From assembly GCF_009362845.1 (NCBI RefSeq), contig NZ_WHNW01000008.1, positions 1-64,000 on the forward strand: DNA of 64,000 nucleotides, read 5' to 3'. Positions 26,734-35,903 of the stretch are shown one piece after another (within the stretch, counting starts at the first letter, position 1; each line of letters begins with the position of its first letter). A program made the translations under genes and the position numbers. This DNA is from Ostreibacterium oceani (GTDB taxonomy: Bacteria; Pseudomonadota; Gammaproteobacteria; Cardiobacteriales; Ostreibacteriaceae). The notes below the pieces were generated by a model. The model saw only the letters and a list, made by a program, of their open reading frames with translations, had not been told where the DNA came from and ran no database searches.

Positions 26734-27708
26734 TTATCGCTTAGCATCATTTGATTGTGATGCGGCTTGTTTTTCATAGGCGATAACGATTCGTTGCACC
26801 AGTGGATGGCGAACGACATCATCAGCAGAAAACACAGTATAAGCAATCCCCTCAACGCCTTTTAATACCTCAGACGCATCTCGCAACCCAGAGCGCACGC
26901 CCTTGGGCAAATCGACTTGTGACAAATCACCCGTCACAACGGCTTTGGAGCCAAAACCAATCCGTGTTAAAAACATTTTCATTTGTTCAGCGGTTGTGTT
27001 TTGCGCCTCGTCCAAAATAATAAATGCATCCGACAACGTTCGTCCGCGCATAAAGGCAAGCGGTGCAATCTCGATGATGTTTTTTTCAATCAGTTTACCC
27101 GCCCTTTCGGCGCCTAGCATCTCATACAACGCATCGTACAGCGGACGTAAATAAGGATCCACTTTTTGTGCCAAATCGCCAGGCAAAAAACCCAAACGCT
27201 CACCCGCCTCTACCGCAGGACGCACGAGCACAATCCGTCGCACCAAATCTTCGTTTAGCATGGCGACCGCACAGGCCACTGCCAGATAAGTTTTCCCCGT
27301 TCCAGCAGGGCCTAAACCAAAATTAACATCATAATCAAAGATACGCTTTAAGTATTGGCGTTGGTTTGTCCCGCGCCCTCGCACTTTACCGCGCTTGGTT
27401 TGAATAATAATTTCATCATCAACCACCTCGTGCGACACAGTATTGGCGATATCACGAATAACCAAATGAATGGCGGCTGCATCAATATTAATGGCCGCGT
27501 TTTCAGTTTGCGCATACAGGGTATCAATTACTTGTCGCGCTTGTAAAATCGCGGTCTCTTCTCCTTCAATCGAGACCAGCTCACCACGGTTGGCGATAGA
27601 AACTGATAACGCCGTTTCAATGACACGAAAATTCTCATTCATATAGCCAGAAAGCCGTTGAAAGCGTCCCGCGTCTTTGCTCGCTAAAACGAATTCTAGT
27701 TTACTCAT
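26734..27708 (-). CDS. ybeZ: PhoH-like ATPase (YbeZ)
   Basis: A PhoH-family P-loop ATPase of 324 residues, thought to work with YbeY in RNA processing. Walker A is GPAGTGKTYLAVA, Walker B AFIILDEAQNTT; an N-terminal KH-like part precedes. The start at 27708 follows AAGG. miaB, this gene, ybeY and truD are spaced as one leftward operon. Confidence 0.94.
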   Translation of the reverse strand: MSKLEFVLASKDAGRFQRLSGYMNENFRVIETALSVSIANRGELVSIEGEETAILQARQVIDTLYAQTENAAINIDAAAIHLVIRDIANTVSHEVVDDEIIIQTKRGKVRGRGTNQRQYLKRIFDYDVNFGLGPAGTGKTYLAVACAVAMLNEDLVRRIVLVRPAVEAGERLGFLPGDLAQKVDPYLRPLYDALYEMLGAERAGKLIEKNIIEIAPLAFMRGRTLSDAFIILDEAQNTTAEQMKMFLTRIGFGSKAVVTGDLSQVDLPKGVRSGLRDASEVLKGVEGIAYTVFSADDVVRHPLVQRIVIAYEKQAASQSNDAKR

Positions 27709-27759
27709 CAACCTTGCCTGTTATTTTTAAATATTTTCTGATAAATTTGTTGTTTTTAT

Positions 27760-29190
27760 TCATGATGCCGTAATCAACTGGGGTTTTTTCATGGGTTCAA
27801 TATCGACAAACTCACCCAATAAAGAATTATTGTATGCTTGGCTAATTTTCACTTGCGCAAATCGCCCAATCATGTCGTTAATTTGTGCAAAGCGACTAGG
27901 CGGTACTGCAAAATTAACCACCCGATTATTTTCTGTTCGGCCTGACAGCTGTCCGCCGTGTTTTGATTCGCCTTCGATCAGTATTTGCTGCAACGAACCG
28001 ACCATTGACTCGCTAATCGCCATGGTCATACGATTAATCTCTGCTTGTAATTCGGCTAACCGCGCTTTTTTTGCTGTCATAGGCACATCGTCAGGGTATG
28101 ACGAGGCGGGCGTACCAGGACGTGCCGAATAAATAAAACTAAAGGACAAATCATACCCTATGTCACGAATAAGTTGCATGGTTTTTTCATGGTCCGCGTC
28201 GGTTTCCCCAGGAAAACCCACGATAAAATCTGAAGAAAAAGAAATATCTGGGCGAATTTCACGGATTTTGCGCAATTTAGATTTATACTCTAACGCGGTG
28301 TGACCTCGCTTCATTTGCGCCAGAATACGGTCCGAACCCGATTGCACAGGCAAATGTAAATGCGAGACCAACTCAGGAACGCGGCGATAAACCTCAATAA
28401 GTCGCTCGCTGAATTCAACAGGGTGTGACGTGGTAAAACGAATGCGTTTAATCCCATCGATTTGGGCAATGACTTCGATTAAAAACGCCAAATCCACAAT
28501 GGTGCCATCGTGCATTGGCCCTTGATACGCATTCACATTTTGCCCCAATAAATTAATCTCACGAACCCCTTGGCTTGCCAGTATCGCGCACTCGGCAATC
28601 ACGTCATCGAAAGGTCTAGAGACCTCTTCGCCTCGTGTATAAGGGACAACACAAAACGTACAGTACTTTGAACAACCCTCCATGATCGAAACATAGGCCG
28701 TTGCCTTGCTCGTTTTGGGGGTAGGTAGATAGTCGAACTTTTCAATTTCAGGAAAAGAAATATCCATCACATGCGCTTGCCCTTGATCGACCTTTGCAAT
28801 CAATTGAGGCAATCGGTGTAGCGTCTGTGGACCAAAAACAATATCAACAACAGGGGCACGCTTTTGTAACGCCTCACCCTCTTGGCTGGCAACGCAACCA
28901 CCAACCGCAATAATTGTGCCAGGTTTCTTATCTTTGATTTTTTTCCAACGCCCCAGCGCTGAGAATACTTTTTCTTGTGCTTTTTCTCTTATCGAACATG
29001 TATTTAAAATCAGTATATCCGCATCAACAGGGTCGACAACTGGCTCGATTTCATACACCTGCCCTAACACAGCAGCCATTTTTTCAGAGTCATATTCATT
29101 CATCTGGCAACCGTGGGTTTGAATATGAAGTTTTTTCAGTGGCTTAATGGTTTTATCTATTGCGTCAACCCGCGCAAGTACTTCGCTCAT
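27760..29190 (-). CDS. miaB: tRNA-2-methylthio-N6-dimethylallyladenosine synthase MiaB
   Basis: A radical-SAM methylthiotransferase of 476 residues acting on i6A37 of tRNA. Cysteines of the N-terminal cluster appear in HTHGCQMNE-like sequence ([14 protein letters not shown]), NTCSIRE and VGGCVAS; the radical-SAM motif is [15 protein letters not shown]; a TRAM domain closes the protein. First gene of the miaB-ybeZ-ybeY-truD group. Confidence 0.96.
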   Translation of the reverse strand: MSEVLARVDAIDKTIKPLKKLHIQTHGCQMNEYDSEKMAAVLGQVYEIEPVVDPVDADILILNTCSIREKAQEKVFSALGRWKKIKDKKPGTIIAVGGCVASQEGEALQKRAPVVDIVFGPQTLHRLPQLIAKVDQGQAHVMDISFPEIEKFDYLPTPKTSKATAYVSIMEGCSKYCTFCVVPYTRGEEVSRPFDDVIAECAILASQGVREINLLGQNVNAYQGPMHDGTIVDLAFLIEVIAQIDGIKRIRFTTSHPVEFSERLIEVYRRVPELVSHLHLPVQSGSDRILAQMKRGHTALEYKSKLRKIREIRPDISFSSDFIVGFPGETDADHEKTMQLIRDIGYDLSFSFIYSARPGTPASSYPDDVPMTAKKARLAELQAEINRMTMAISESMVGSLQQILIEGESKHGGQLSGRTENNRVVNFAVPPSRFAQINDMIGRFAQVKISQAYNNSLLGEFVDIEPMKKPQLITAS

Positions 29191-29431
29191 GGATACTCCT
29201 CAATTAATCATCAGCCTTATTGTATAAGGTTTTTTTTTATTTTTAAAACGGTTTGATACAAATCGTTAGGGTTTATCGTATATTGCTAACACACACATCG
29301 GATAACATAGATCGACTGCCATACAGCTGACTACTATAGCTGACGACTATAGCTGACGACTGCACACCGCCTGCCATGTATCAAAGTGCCACCACTAACC
29401 AATCAGGGTAAACCGTTTGGGTAAACCGTTT
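29191..29431. other. Spacer, lapB / miaB
   Basis: No gene is seen. It contains a 13-bp duplication (TATAGCTGACGAC, about 29334-29362) and a GGGTAAACCGTTT duplication just after the lapB stop. Confidence 0.5.
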
Positions 29432-30652
29432 TTACACATTTTCTTTGACCGTCAAGTCCGTCACGGGCGTAAACGCGCCCCAATTCTTACATCCTGGGCA
29501 TTGCCAATTTAGCACATTGCCACGAAAGCCACACTCACGGCAGCGATACCGCAAAGCCTGACGGATTATCCTATCCAGACTAAATTGCAAGGTTTTAATC
29601 GACTCGTCTTGGTGGTCTAATTGGTGTAAATAAGCATGCAAAGTTAACAAGCTCGGGTGGTTTGTCAGTTGTTCACCGAGAAATTTTTTGGCTGCTTCGT
29701 CACCCTCAATATGGGCGATGGACTGTTGTAAATGCAGTAACAATGCTGGGCTAGGGTATTTTCTCACATAAGTGGCTAAATAATTTTTCCATTCATGGTG
29801 TTGATTAAGGGCATCGTAACAAGCCGCTAGCTTGTCGAAAACCTCTAGCATAAACGTCGGCGCAATTTTTTCTAGGCGTTGATAATAGTTGATTGCCTGC
29901 ACATAATTCCCTCTTAATTGGGCAATTTCACCTAACTTAATCAGCGCACGAAGGCACTGTTTGTCGCAAATCAACGCTTTGTTTAACCACTCCTCGGCGC
30001 CCGCTAGTGCCGTATGACTAGGACTCATCGACAGATCCGACTGACCCGACTGATTGGATTGACTGGGTGTATCAACGGATGCCGATAGTTTAGCCTCTGC
30101 CAACTCACAATAATAATGCGCCACTTTCTGCTGGATACTATCACGGCGAAATGGATCGAGCGCTTCAGCCACTTCAATCGCTTGCTGCCATTGGTCTTGC
30201 TGCTCGTACAAATTAATTAACCGCCGTTGCGCCGCATCGCGTAGCGCAGGGCTGGTTGCGGCATTGGCTTTTTCCAAATAATCTTTGGCATGATTCATAA
30301 CGCCAGCCTGAAGATAATCATCGGCTAACGCCAAATGTAATCGCTGCAACGCTTCCGAGCTCAGCTCCTGTCGGCTTAACAACGCGGTATGGATATGCAG
30401 CGCACGGTCGATTTCCCCACGATGACGAAACAAATTACCCAGCGTAATTTGATTTTCTATCGCACTATCATCTAAGTGCGCAATACGGACAAAAATATCA
30501 ATCGCTTTATCCGTTTCGTTTTCTAACAGATAGCTCAAGCCTTGAAAGTAATCTTCATCGCGACGGTGATGATCCTTTTTTTTATCGCCTTTGGCAATCC
30601 ACCACCCACTAAAGGCGGCCAGTGGTAATAACAATACCAATAACTCATTCAT
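29432..30652 (-). CDS. lapB: Lipopolysaccharide assembly protein B
   Basis: This 406-residue protein (YciM) is anchored by one N-terminal helix (LLVLLLPLAAFSGWW), followed by a cytoplasmic TPR array and a C-terminal rubredoxin-type metal site (CRECGF then CPGCKNWG). In E. coli it helps FtsH degrade LpxC and so sets the LPS level. An acidic, Ser/Gln-rich insert (about 195-215) between TPRs is unusual. It follows lapA by 52 bases, the conserved order. Confidence 0.94.
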   Translation of the reverse strand: MNELLVLLLPLAAFSGWWIAKGDKKKDHHRRDEDYFQGLSYLLENETDKAIDIFVRIAHLDDSAIENQITLGNLFRHRGEIDRALHIHTALLSRQELSSEALQRLHLALADDYLQAGVMNHAKDYLEKANAATSPALRDAAQRRLINLYEQQDQWQQAIEVAEALDPFRRDSIQQKVAHYYCELAEAKLSASVDTPSQSNQSGQSDLSMSPSHTALAGAEEWLNKALICDKQCLRALIKLGEIAQLRGNYVQAINYYQRLEKIAPTFMLEVFDKLAACYDALNQHHEWKNYLATYVRKYPSPALLLHLQQSIAHIEGDEAAKKFLGEQLTNHPSLLTLHAYLHQLDHQDESIKTLQFSLDRIIRQALRYRCRECGFRGNVLNWQCPGCKNWGAFTPVTDLTVKENV

Positions 30653-30704
30653 ACGATGTTAGGTGAAAAGTGGCGTTGGCACATCATCAGTCAAGACGTA
30701 TTAA

Positions 30705-31007
30705 TCAAGACTGACATTCGGCATCAAACGCGGCTTTTATTTCGGCTTTTTTACGGATCTTATCCATTTCATTCAGCTGTTTTTGCAAGGTTTTGGCTTT
30801 TAATTTCCAAACCCATGCCGACACCCCAAAAAAGCAAAGCGAAAACAATACGCCTAAAATAAACGCCCCAATAATCACCCAAGAAAGCCGTAGCGAATAA
30901 GAGAAAAACCAATAATTAACGGTTACTTTTTCGGCATTATTAAAGCCAAACGGCAGAATCAGCACAAAAGCTGCCACCAATAAAATCAAAAAGATGAATT
31001 TTTTCAT
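30705..31007 (-). CDS. lapA: Lipopolysaccharide assembly protein A
   Basis: A 100-residue inner-membrane protein of the LapA (DUF1049) family with two membrane helices (about 4-22 and 42-68) and a cytoplasmic coiled-coil C-terminus rich in Lys. The ATG at 31007 has GGAGAG ten bases upstream; the frame begins with GTG at 31025. It stands before lapB as in other gammaproteobacteria. Confidence 0.9.
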   Translation of the reverse strand: MKKFIFLILLVAAFVLILPFGFNNAEKVTVNYWFFSYSLRLSWVIIGAFILGVLFSLCFFGVSAWVWKLKAKTLQKQLNEMDKIRKKAEIKAAFDAECQS

Positions 31008-31077
31008 TTTCGTATTTCTCTCCACTCGTTTACTGTTCTGTTCTACTATTCTACCCTAGATATTCTATTCTACTGCG

Positions 31078-32274
31078 CTAGTCTACGGCTGGTCGCTCAA
31101 CACATCGCTCAACGCACAGCGCAACCCCTTGCCCACCACCAACACATAACGTTGCCAATCCACGTTTTTGATGAAGCCGTTGCATATTATACAGCAAGGT
31201 GACCAAAATTCTGGCACCTGATGCACCAATTGGATGCCCCAGTGCAATCGCACCACCCGTCACATTGACTTTATTGACATCCCATTGCATGCCGTGGTTA
31301 ACCGCTAGCGCTTGGGCCGCAAAGGCTTCATTTGCCTCAATCAAGTCAAGCGCATCAACCGTCCAGCCCGCATTGATTAGCGCTTGTTGGCTTGCAGGCA
31401 CAGGGCCATAACCCATTTCAGCGGGATTAACTCCACAAACACCAATGCTTCGAATAACCGCCATTGGCGAAAGATTTAACGCCTTGGCTTTTGCTGCCGA
31501 CATCATTAATACGTATGCTGCTCCATCATTGACCCCTGATGCATTACCTGCCGTTACCGAACCATTTGGCATAAAGGCAGGGGTTAATTTTTCCAATGCC
31601 GCCATAGTCAAATCAAACCGTGGGTGCTCATCCGCGTCAACTTGCTGTGTCTGTTTTTTGTACTGTACCTGAATGGGGGTTATTTGGGTGTTAAAGTGAC
31701 CTGCGACAATGGCTTGTTGTGCTAACTGTTGCGACCGCAAAGCAAAGGCGTCTTGCGCTGCTCTGGAAATCGCTAACTTATCGGCCAAACGCTCAGCCGT
31801 GACACCCATTAGCTGGTTATCAAACGCATCCAGTAATCCATCACGCAAAATGGTATCGGTAGCGGCACTGTCCCCCATCTTGATACCGCCACGCAAATAC
31901 TGGTAATGCGGTGCATTTGACATGGATTCTTGTCCACCCGCAACCACAATTTCAGACAATCCACTGGTGATCGATTGCATGCCCAGCATCACGGCACGCA
32001 ATCCTGAACCACACACTTGGTTAATCGTCATGGCGAGGCTTTCTTGACGCATACCAACCTGAATGGCAACTTGTCGCGCGGGGTTTTGCCCTGCGCCTGT
32101 CGTCAGCACTTGCCCCGCAATCAACTCATCTATTTGTGTCGCATCCACATTGGTATGCGCCAATAAATCGCCCACCACTTGCCGCCCAAGTTCGACAGCG
32201 GACAGTGTGGACAAGCTACCCATCAATGAGCCGATGGGGCTACGTTTGGCACCAACGATAACGATCTCTTTCAT
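31078..32274 (-). CDS. Acetyl-CoA acetyltransferase (thiolase)
   Basis: A thiolase of about 398 residues. It condenses two acetyl-CoA to acetoacetyl-CoA or works in reverse. The active sites are present: nucleophile Cys in NQVCGSGLRAV, the His motif GHPIGASGAR, and the final Cys in LCVGGGQGVAL. The usual end (ALCVER) is followed by an extra CVERPAVD, produced by a 12-bp DNA duplication at the stop end. The start at 32274 (MKEIVIVGAKRSP) matches the family; the frame extends to 32304. Its role (ketone body/poly-hydroxybutyrate or fatty acid use) cannot be told from context. Confidence 0.92.
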   Translation of the reverse strand: MKEIVIVGAKRSPIGSLMGSLSTLSAVELGRQVVGDLLAHTNVDATQIDELIAGQVLTTGAGQNPARQVAIQVGMRQESLAMTINQVCGSGLRAVMLGMQSITSGLSEIVVAGGQESMSNAPHYQYLRGGIKMGDSAATDTILRDGLLDAFDNQLMGVTAERLADKLAISRAAQDAFALRSQQLAQQAIVAGHFNTQITPIQVQYKKQTQQVDADEHPRFDLTMAALEKLTPAFMPNGSVTAGNASGVNDGAAYVLMMSAAKAKALNLSPMAVIRSIGVCGVNPAEMGYGPVPASQQALINAGWTVDALDLIEANEAFAAQALAVNHGMQWDVNKVNVTGGAIALGHPIGASGARILVTLLYNMQRLHQKRGLATLCVGGGQGVALCVERCVERPAVD

Positions 32275-32353
32275 ACCCGCTTCTTTTGTACAACTATTTT
32301 TCATATCACTATTGTTTTCATCTAGCCAAGCGAAGTAATCCCTAGAGACACCC

Positions 32354-33106
32354 TTAGCGGCAATCCCGATGATAATTCATGGGATTTTGACAAATCGCCA
32401 CATAACGCGCAATAACACACTGCCACCCCAACTGCAACGCTTCAACCGTTAGTGCATGCCCTATTGATACTTCGGCAACGGGAATATGTTGCAAAAAATA
32501 AGGCAAATTATCAACCGTCAAATCATGCCCCGCATTAACTGACAGCCCCGCGTCTAACGCACGGTCAAAGGCATCCTTAAATAAGGCAATCTGCCTTTCA
32601 TGCGCACCGCGTTCAAAGCTTCTCGCATAGGATTCGGTGTGTAGCTCAATTCGGTCAGCACCCACGGTTTTTGCCAGCGCAATTTCGGTACTATCGGCAT
32701 CCATAAACAAGCTCACACGAATACCGTTAGTTTTAAGTGTCGTTATTGCTTCCGTAAGCATCCTTTCATGAGAATGAATAGACCACCCATGATCCGATGT
32801 TATTTGATTTGGCGCATCAGGCACCAGTGTCACCTGCTCGACTTGCGACGCAATGCAATACGCCAATAAATCGTCGTTGGGATAACCCTCGACGTTCAAT
32901 TCGACGTGATGTTTTTCGCAGAGTTTTTTCAGCAACCCAATATCGGCATAACGCGCATGGCGCTCATCAGGCCTAGGGTGAATAGTTAGCCCACTCGCGC
33001 CTGCTTCAATCGCCTGCTCACCCATGGCGACTACATTTGGATAGTCTCGTCCACGCGCATTACGCAGCAGTGCAATTTTATTTAGATTAACCGATAAAGC
33101 CGTCAT
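32354..33106 (-). CDS. pdxJ: Pyridoxine 5'-phosphate synthase
   Basis: A TIM-barrel enzyme of 250 residues that joins 3-amino-1-hydroxyacetone 3-phosphate and deoxyxylulose 5-phosphate to pyridoxine phosphate. Visible landmarks are LSVNLNKIALLRNARG, GLTIHPRPDERH, the catalytic Glu region ELHTESYA, and NAGHDL near the C-terminus. The start uses the ATG at 33106, just inside an in-frame GTG. Confidence 0.94.
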   Translation of the reverse strand: MTALSVNLNKIALLRNARGRDYPNVVAMGEQAIEAGASGLTIHPRPDERHARYADIGLLKKLCEKHHVELNVEGYPNDDLLAYCIASQVEQVTLVPDAPNQITSDHGWSIHSHERMLTEAITTLKTNGIRVSLFMDADSTEIALAKTVGADRIELHTESYARSFERGAHERQIALFKDAFDRALDAGLSVNAGHDLTVDNLPYFLQHIPVAEVSIGHALTVEALQLGWQCVIARYVAICQNPMNYHRDCR

Positions 33107-33192
33107 CACTCGTCTTGCCCCTTATTTAAATTCGCTTCATTAAAAATCCAAATCAACCAACAAAATCAACCAACAAAAACCAACCAACCACA

Positions 33193-34068
33193 TCAATTAA
33201 AACCTAACAAATCGCGCATGGTATAAAAGCCTGCTGATTTTTTCGATATAGCGTTTGCCGCGAATAACGCGCCGCGCGCAAAAATGCTACGATCGGTTGC
33301 GCGGTGGCTGATTTCAAATCGCTCGCCTGCCATATAAAACGTCAGTGTATGTTCACCAACAACATCGCCCCCACGAATGGTAGAAAACCCAATCGTGCCT
33401 GATTCGCGTGGACCAATAAGTCCATCCCGACTTTTTACCGCAATGTCGGGTAACGCCTTGCCTAGCGTTGCTGCAACGGTTTCGCCTATCATCAATGCGG
33501 TCCCTGACGGTGCATCGACTTTATGACGATGATGCGCCTCAACCATTTCAATATCGGCGGTCACTTGCATTTGGTTAATCAATGCGTGCGTTGCCTGTGC
33601 CGCGAGCGCATTCATCAGGTTGACCCCCATGCTCATATTTGCCGACATAAAAACGGGGATGTCTTTGGCTGCATCGCGAATGGTGTCGATTTGCGAGGCA
33701 TTAAACCCTGTTGTGCCGATGACAATCGCTTTTTGTTGCTCACGACAAAAGGCCAGATGCGTCATTGATGCCGAAACGCTCGTAAAGTCAATCAACACAT
33801 CAAAATCCAAAGACAAGCTCGAAGTAATTGTAACCGCCATATCATGACCAACATCGCCAGCACCATCACCAAGCGGCGGACAAGTTTGGCTCAACAATTG
33901 ACCTATACACTTATCACCAGGCTTTGCCGTGGCAACTGTCAAGCGTAACCCAGCGTCCCAATCGTCGCGCGAATTATTACCCGCGGCCACCGAATCAGGC
34001 GCCATCAGACAATGATAGATACTCTGCCCCATTCGCCCACCAATGCCTGCAATTGCCAGTCTCGCCAT
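33193..34068 (-). CDS. dapB: 4-hydroxy-tetrahydrodipicolinate reductase
   Basis: A lysine/diaminopimelate pathway enzyme of 291 residues, longer than the usual 270. The NAD(P) motif GIGGRMGQ is at the N-terminus, and the active-site EAHHRHKVDAPSGTA and GFSTIRGGDVVGEH are intact. The extra length is in the region after the dinucleotide motif (about 30-80), which is Gly/Asp-rich. The start at 34068 follows AGGTGTGGCGG. Confidence 0.94.
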   Translation of the reverse strand: MARLAIAGIGGRMGQSIYHCLMAPDSVAAGNNSRDDWDAGLRLTVATAKPGDKCIGQLLSQTCPPLGDGAGDVGHDMAVTITSSLSLDFDVLIDFTSVSASMTHLAFCREQQKAIVIGTTGFNASQIDTIRDAAKDIPVFMSANMSMGVNLMNALAAQATHALINQMQVTADIEMVEAHHRHKVDAPSGTALMIGETVAATLGKALPDIAVKSRDGLIGPRESGTIGFSTIRGGDVVGEHTLTFYMAGERFEISHRATDRSIFARGALFAANAISKKSAGFYTMRDLLGFN

Positions 34069-34083
34069 ACCGCCACACCTCAC

Positions 34084-34304
34084 TATGCGATTATTTGTTT
34101 GATTATTTGTTTATTCGATACGTGTTTAGCGCATATCAGTGCATATCAGCACCTATTTTAATGCATCCCTTTAGCTATGATACGAAATTCAGCCCTAAAA
34201 TGATAGTATTCTTAACGGCGTTATACATTCGGTGGTACAATTGTTGTTATTCCAATCTATTCGCCTCTATTCGCTTTTATTTGCTAGCAATCACCGAGAG
34301 AAGC
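34084..34304. other. Spacer with short duplications, dapB / rpsT side
   Basis: Divergent region. Tandem words GATTATTTGTTT (about 34090-34113) and GTGCATATCA (about 34127-34150). No gene is supported here. Confidence 0.4.
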
Positions 34305-34418
34305 ATGGATTCACTCAATACCACGCTTGCTTTGTCGTTTACTTTATGGTTCGTTTGTTTGGTTTGCTTTAAAAAAACAAACCAAAAAACGCACTACCAC
34401 GGCACTGCGGTTGATTAA
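34305..34418 (+). CDS. Possible 37-aa single-span membrane peptide
   Basis: A short frame (MDSLNTTLALSFTLWFVCLV then a basic, polar tail) could encode a one-helix membrane peptide. GAGAGAAGC precedes the ATG. Nothing else supports it: I know no homologue, and it lies just ahead of the rpsT promoter. Treat as a guess. Confidence 0.2.
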   Translation: MDSLNTTLALSFTLWFVCLVCFKKTNQKTHYHGTAVD

Positions 34419-34432
34419 CTGCAATATTTTTA

Positions 34433-34460
34433 TTGACTTTTTAGGCGATTCGTATAGAAT
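34433..34460 (+). promoter_or_regulatory. rpsT promoter
   Basis: TTGACT (34433-34438) and TAGAAT (34455-34460) with a 16-base spacer form a good sigma-70 promoter 42 bases before the rpsT start. The ribosome site is AGGAGA, about 34490. Confidence 0.75.
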
Positions 34461-34501
34461 TTTTTGGTTTTAATTCGCACTTATTTGTAGGAGATTTTTT
34501 C

Positions 34502-34762
34502 ATGGCCAATAGCCCACAAGCCCGTAAGCGTGCTCGGCAAGCAGAGCAACACCGCACCCGTAATGTCGCACAGCGTTCTTATATGCGCACGACTGTCAAA
34601 AACGTTCTCAAAGCCGTTGAAGCTGGGGACAAAGCCCACGCTGAAAAAGCATTTGAGCTGGCTGTTCCAGCGCTTGACAAAGCCAGCCGCAAGGGATTAA
34701 TCCACGCGAACAAGGCAGCGCGTATTAAGTCTCGTTTAGTCAGACAGTTAAAAGCACTATAA
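34502..34762 (+). CDS. rpsT: 30S ribosomal protein S20
   Basis: A small basic protein of 86 residues that binds 16S rRNA in the 30S subunit. The family start MANSPQARKRARQAEQHR and the helical core up to the NKAARIKSRLVRQL end are complete. It has its own promoter and terminator, as in E. coli, where it is autoregulated by translation. Confidence 0.97.
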   Translation: MANSPQARKRARQAEQHRTRNVAQRSYMRTTVKNVLKAVEAGDKAHAEKAFELAVPALDKASRKGLIHANKAARIKSRLVRQLKAL

Positions 34763-34869
34763 TTAGCACGACTAACCGCCTAATTGCCGCCTAATTGCCG
34801 CCTAAGTTTCACCTAATAGCCACTTACTGTTAGGCTAACGGCTAGGCTAATGACTAAGCTAGTAGCGAC

Positions 34870-34937
34870 CACGCTAGCAATGTATTTGCCCTGTATTCAA
34901 TAGACTAATACGCCTATACATCGCTAGCGTGCTTTTT
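34870..34937 (+). terminator. Long hairpin, likely rpsT terminator
   Basis: Arms CACGCTAGCAATGTAT (34870-34885) and ATACATCGCTAGCGTG (34916-34931) pair over 16 positions with a single mismatch, loop 30 bases, followed by CTTTTTG. The distance from rpsT (107 bases) is long, and the large loop is unusual for a terminator. Confidence 0.6.
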
Positions 34938-35166
34938 GCGCTCACTTATTTGCTTACGCATAACTCGCTGTATCGATTATTGCCTGCATTGGTCATCGCC
35001 TGTATTGGTCATTGTTCATTTTGCTAATGATTTTTATTGGTCGTTCATTTCTAATTCATAATCCATGCACTCACAGGCCACTCACAGACCCAATCACAGG
35101 TCCACTCACAGACCCAATCACAGGTCCACTCACAAGTCTAACACTCGCGAAGCCTTATAACGCATT
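34938..35166. repeat. Spacer with 24-bp tandem repeat (35079-35126)
   Basis: A 24-bp unit (halves CACTCACAGACC and CAATCACAGGTC) is present twice exactly at 35079-35102 and 35103-35126, with partial copies on both sides. Nothing else is recognised in this spacer. Confidence 0.8.
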
Positions 35167-35787
35167 ATGATGATGACAGTATTACACCGACTATCTTTCG
35201 TTTTTTTTGTCGCCTTTAGCTTGTTGGTCATGGGCTGCCAACAAACGCAACAGCAACAAACACAACACCAACAAACTGGCAATGCATCTCACGACTCACC
35301 CGATTCATATGATTCTGACTTATATGAATCACGCACCTCACAAACCGTTGATGGCAAACCAACCACCCACCCAACTGTATTCACTACCCTATTCAATCAT
35401 TCAGACACACCACAAACACCCACCATCAACGGTATTTCACTGCTTGGATACGGCATTCGTCAGCCTGGTGAGCAGACATTTTCCCCCGTCAGCGAAGGTA
35501 CGCTTACCCTGGGCACAGAATTTGCCATTTTATACCAGCTCGACAACTCAGTTAGTCAGCCTATTGAGCATGTGACGATTTATCCAGATAGCGGTATCAA
35601 ACACCCTAGCAAGGGGGCGATTAAATTTGACACCTTACAGTGGACACCCAACCCTAACCAACAAACGTATGAATTAATTTACCTCATCGAACATGGCTGG
35701 GAAATCATCCCGGGACGCTGGGTGTTACAAGTTAAATCAGGGCCAACCGTGTATTTAGAAAAAGTGTTTTATCTCAACGATCGATAA
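35167..35787 (+). CDS. Hypothetical lipoprotein
   Basis: A 206-residue secreted protein with a type II signal peptide; the lipobox LVMGC puts the lipidated cysteine near residue 24. A Gln/Thr-rich linker follows (QQTQQQQTQ), then a beta-rich domain of about 120 residues (GTLTLGTEFAILYQL, IPGRWVLQV) that I cannot assign to a family. The fold impression is of an immunoglobulin-like carrier domain with Trp and Tyr in the core. Three ATGs in a row begin the frame. It sits alone before a permease gene. Confidence 0.75.
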   Translation: MMMTVLHRLSFVFFVAFSLLVMGCQQTQQQQTQHQQTGNASHDSPDSYDSDLYESRTSQTVDGKPTTHPTVFTTLFNHSDTPQTPTINGISLLGYGIRQPGEQTFSPVSEGTLTLGTEFAILYQLDNSVSQPIEHVTIYPDSGIKHPSKGAIKFDTLQWTPNPNQQTYELIYLIEHGWEIIPGRWVLQVKSGPTVYLEKVFYLNDR

Positions 35788-35903
35788 AATACGTTATCGA
35801 ATTTTCAGCAAACCCTTTACAATAACCCTTTACAATAAAACCCATAAACAAAACTTAAAGAATAAGACAAACAGAATAAAACCCATTAGCCCTAGGAAAA
35901 ACC

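Noticed and set aside
33924-34304. Long upstream part of the 164-aa rightward ORF
   Set aside because: Runs antisense through dapB and low-quality spacer; only the last 37 codons could be argued for, and weakly.
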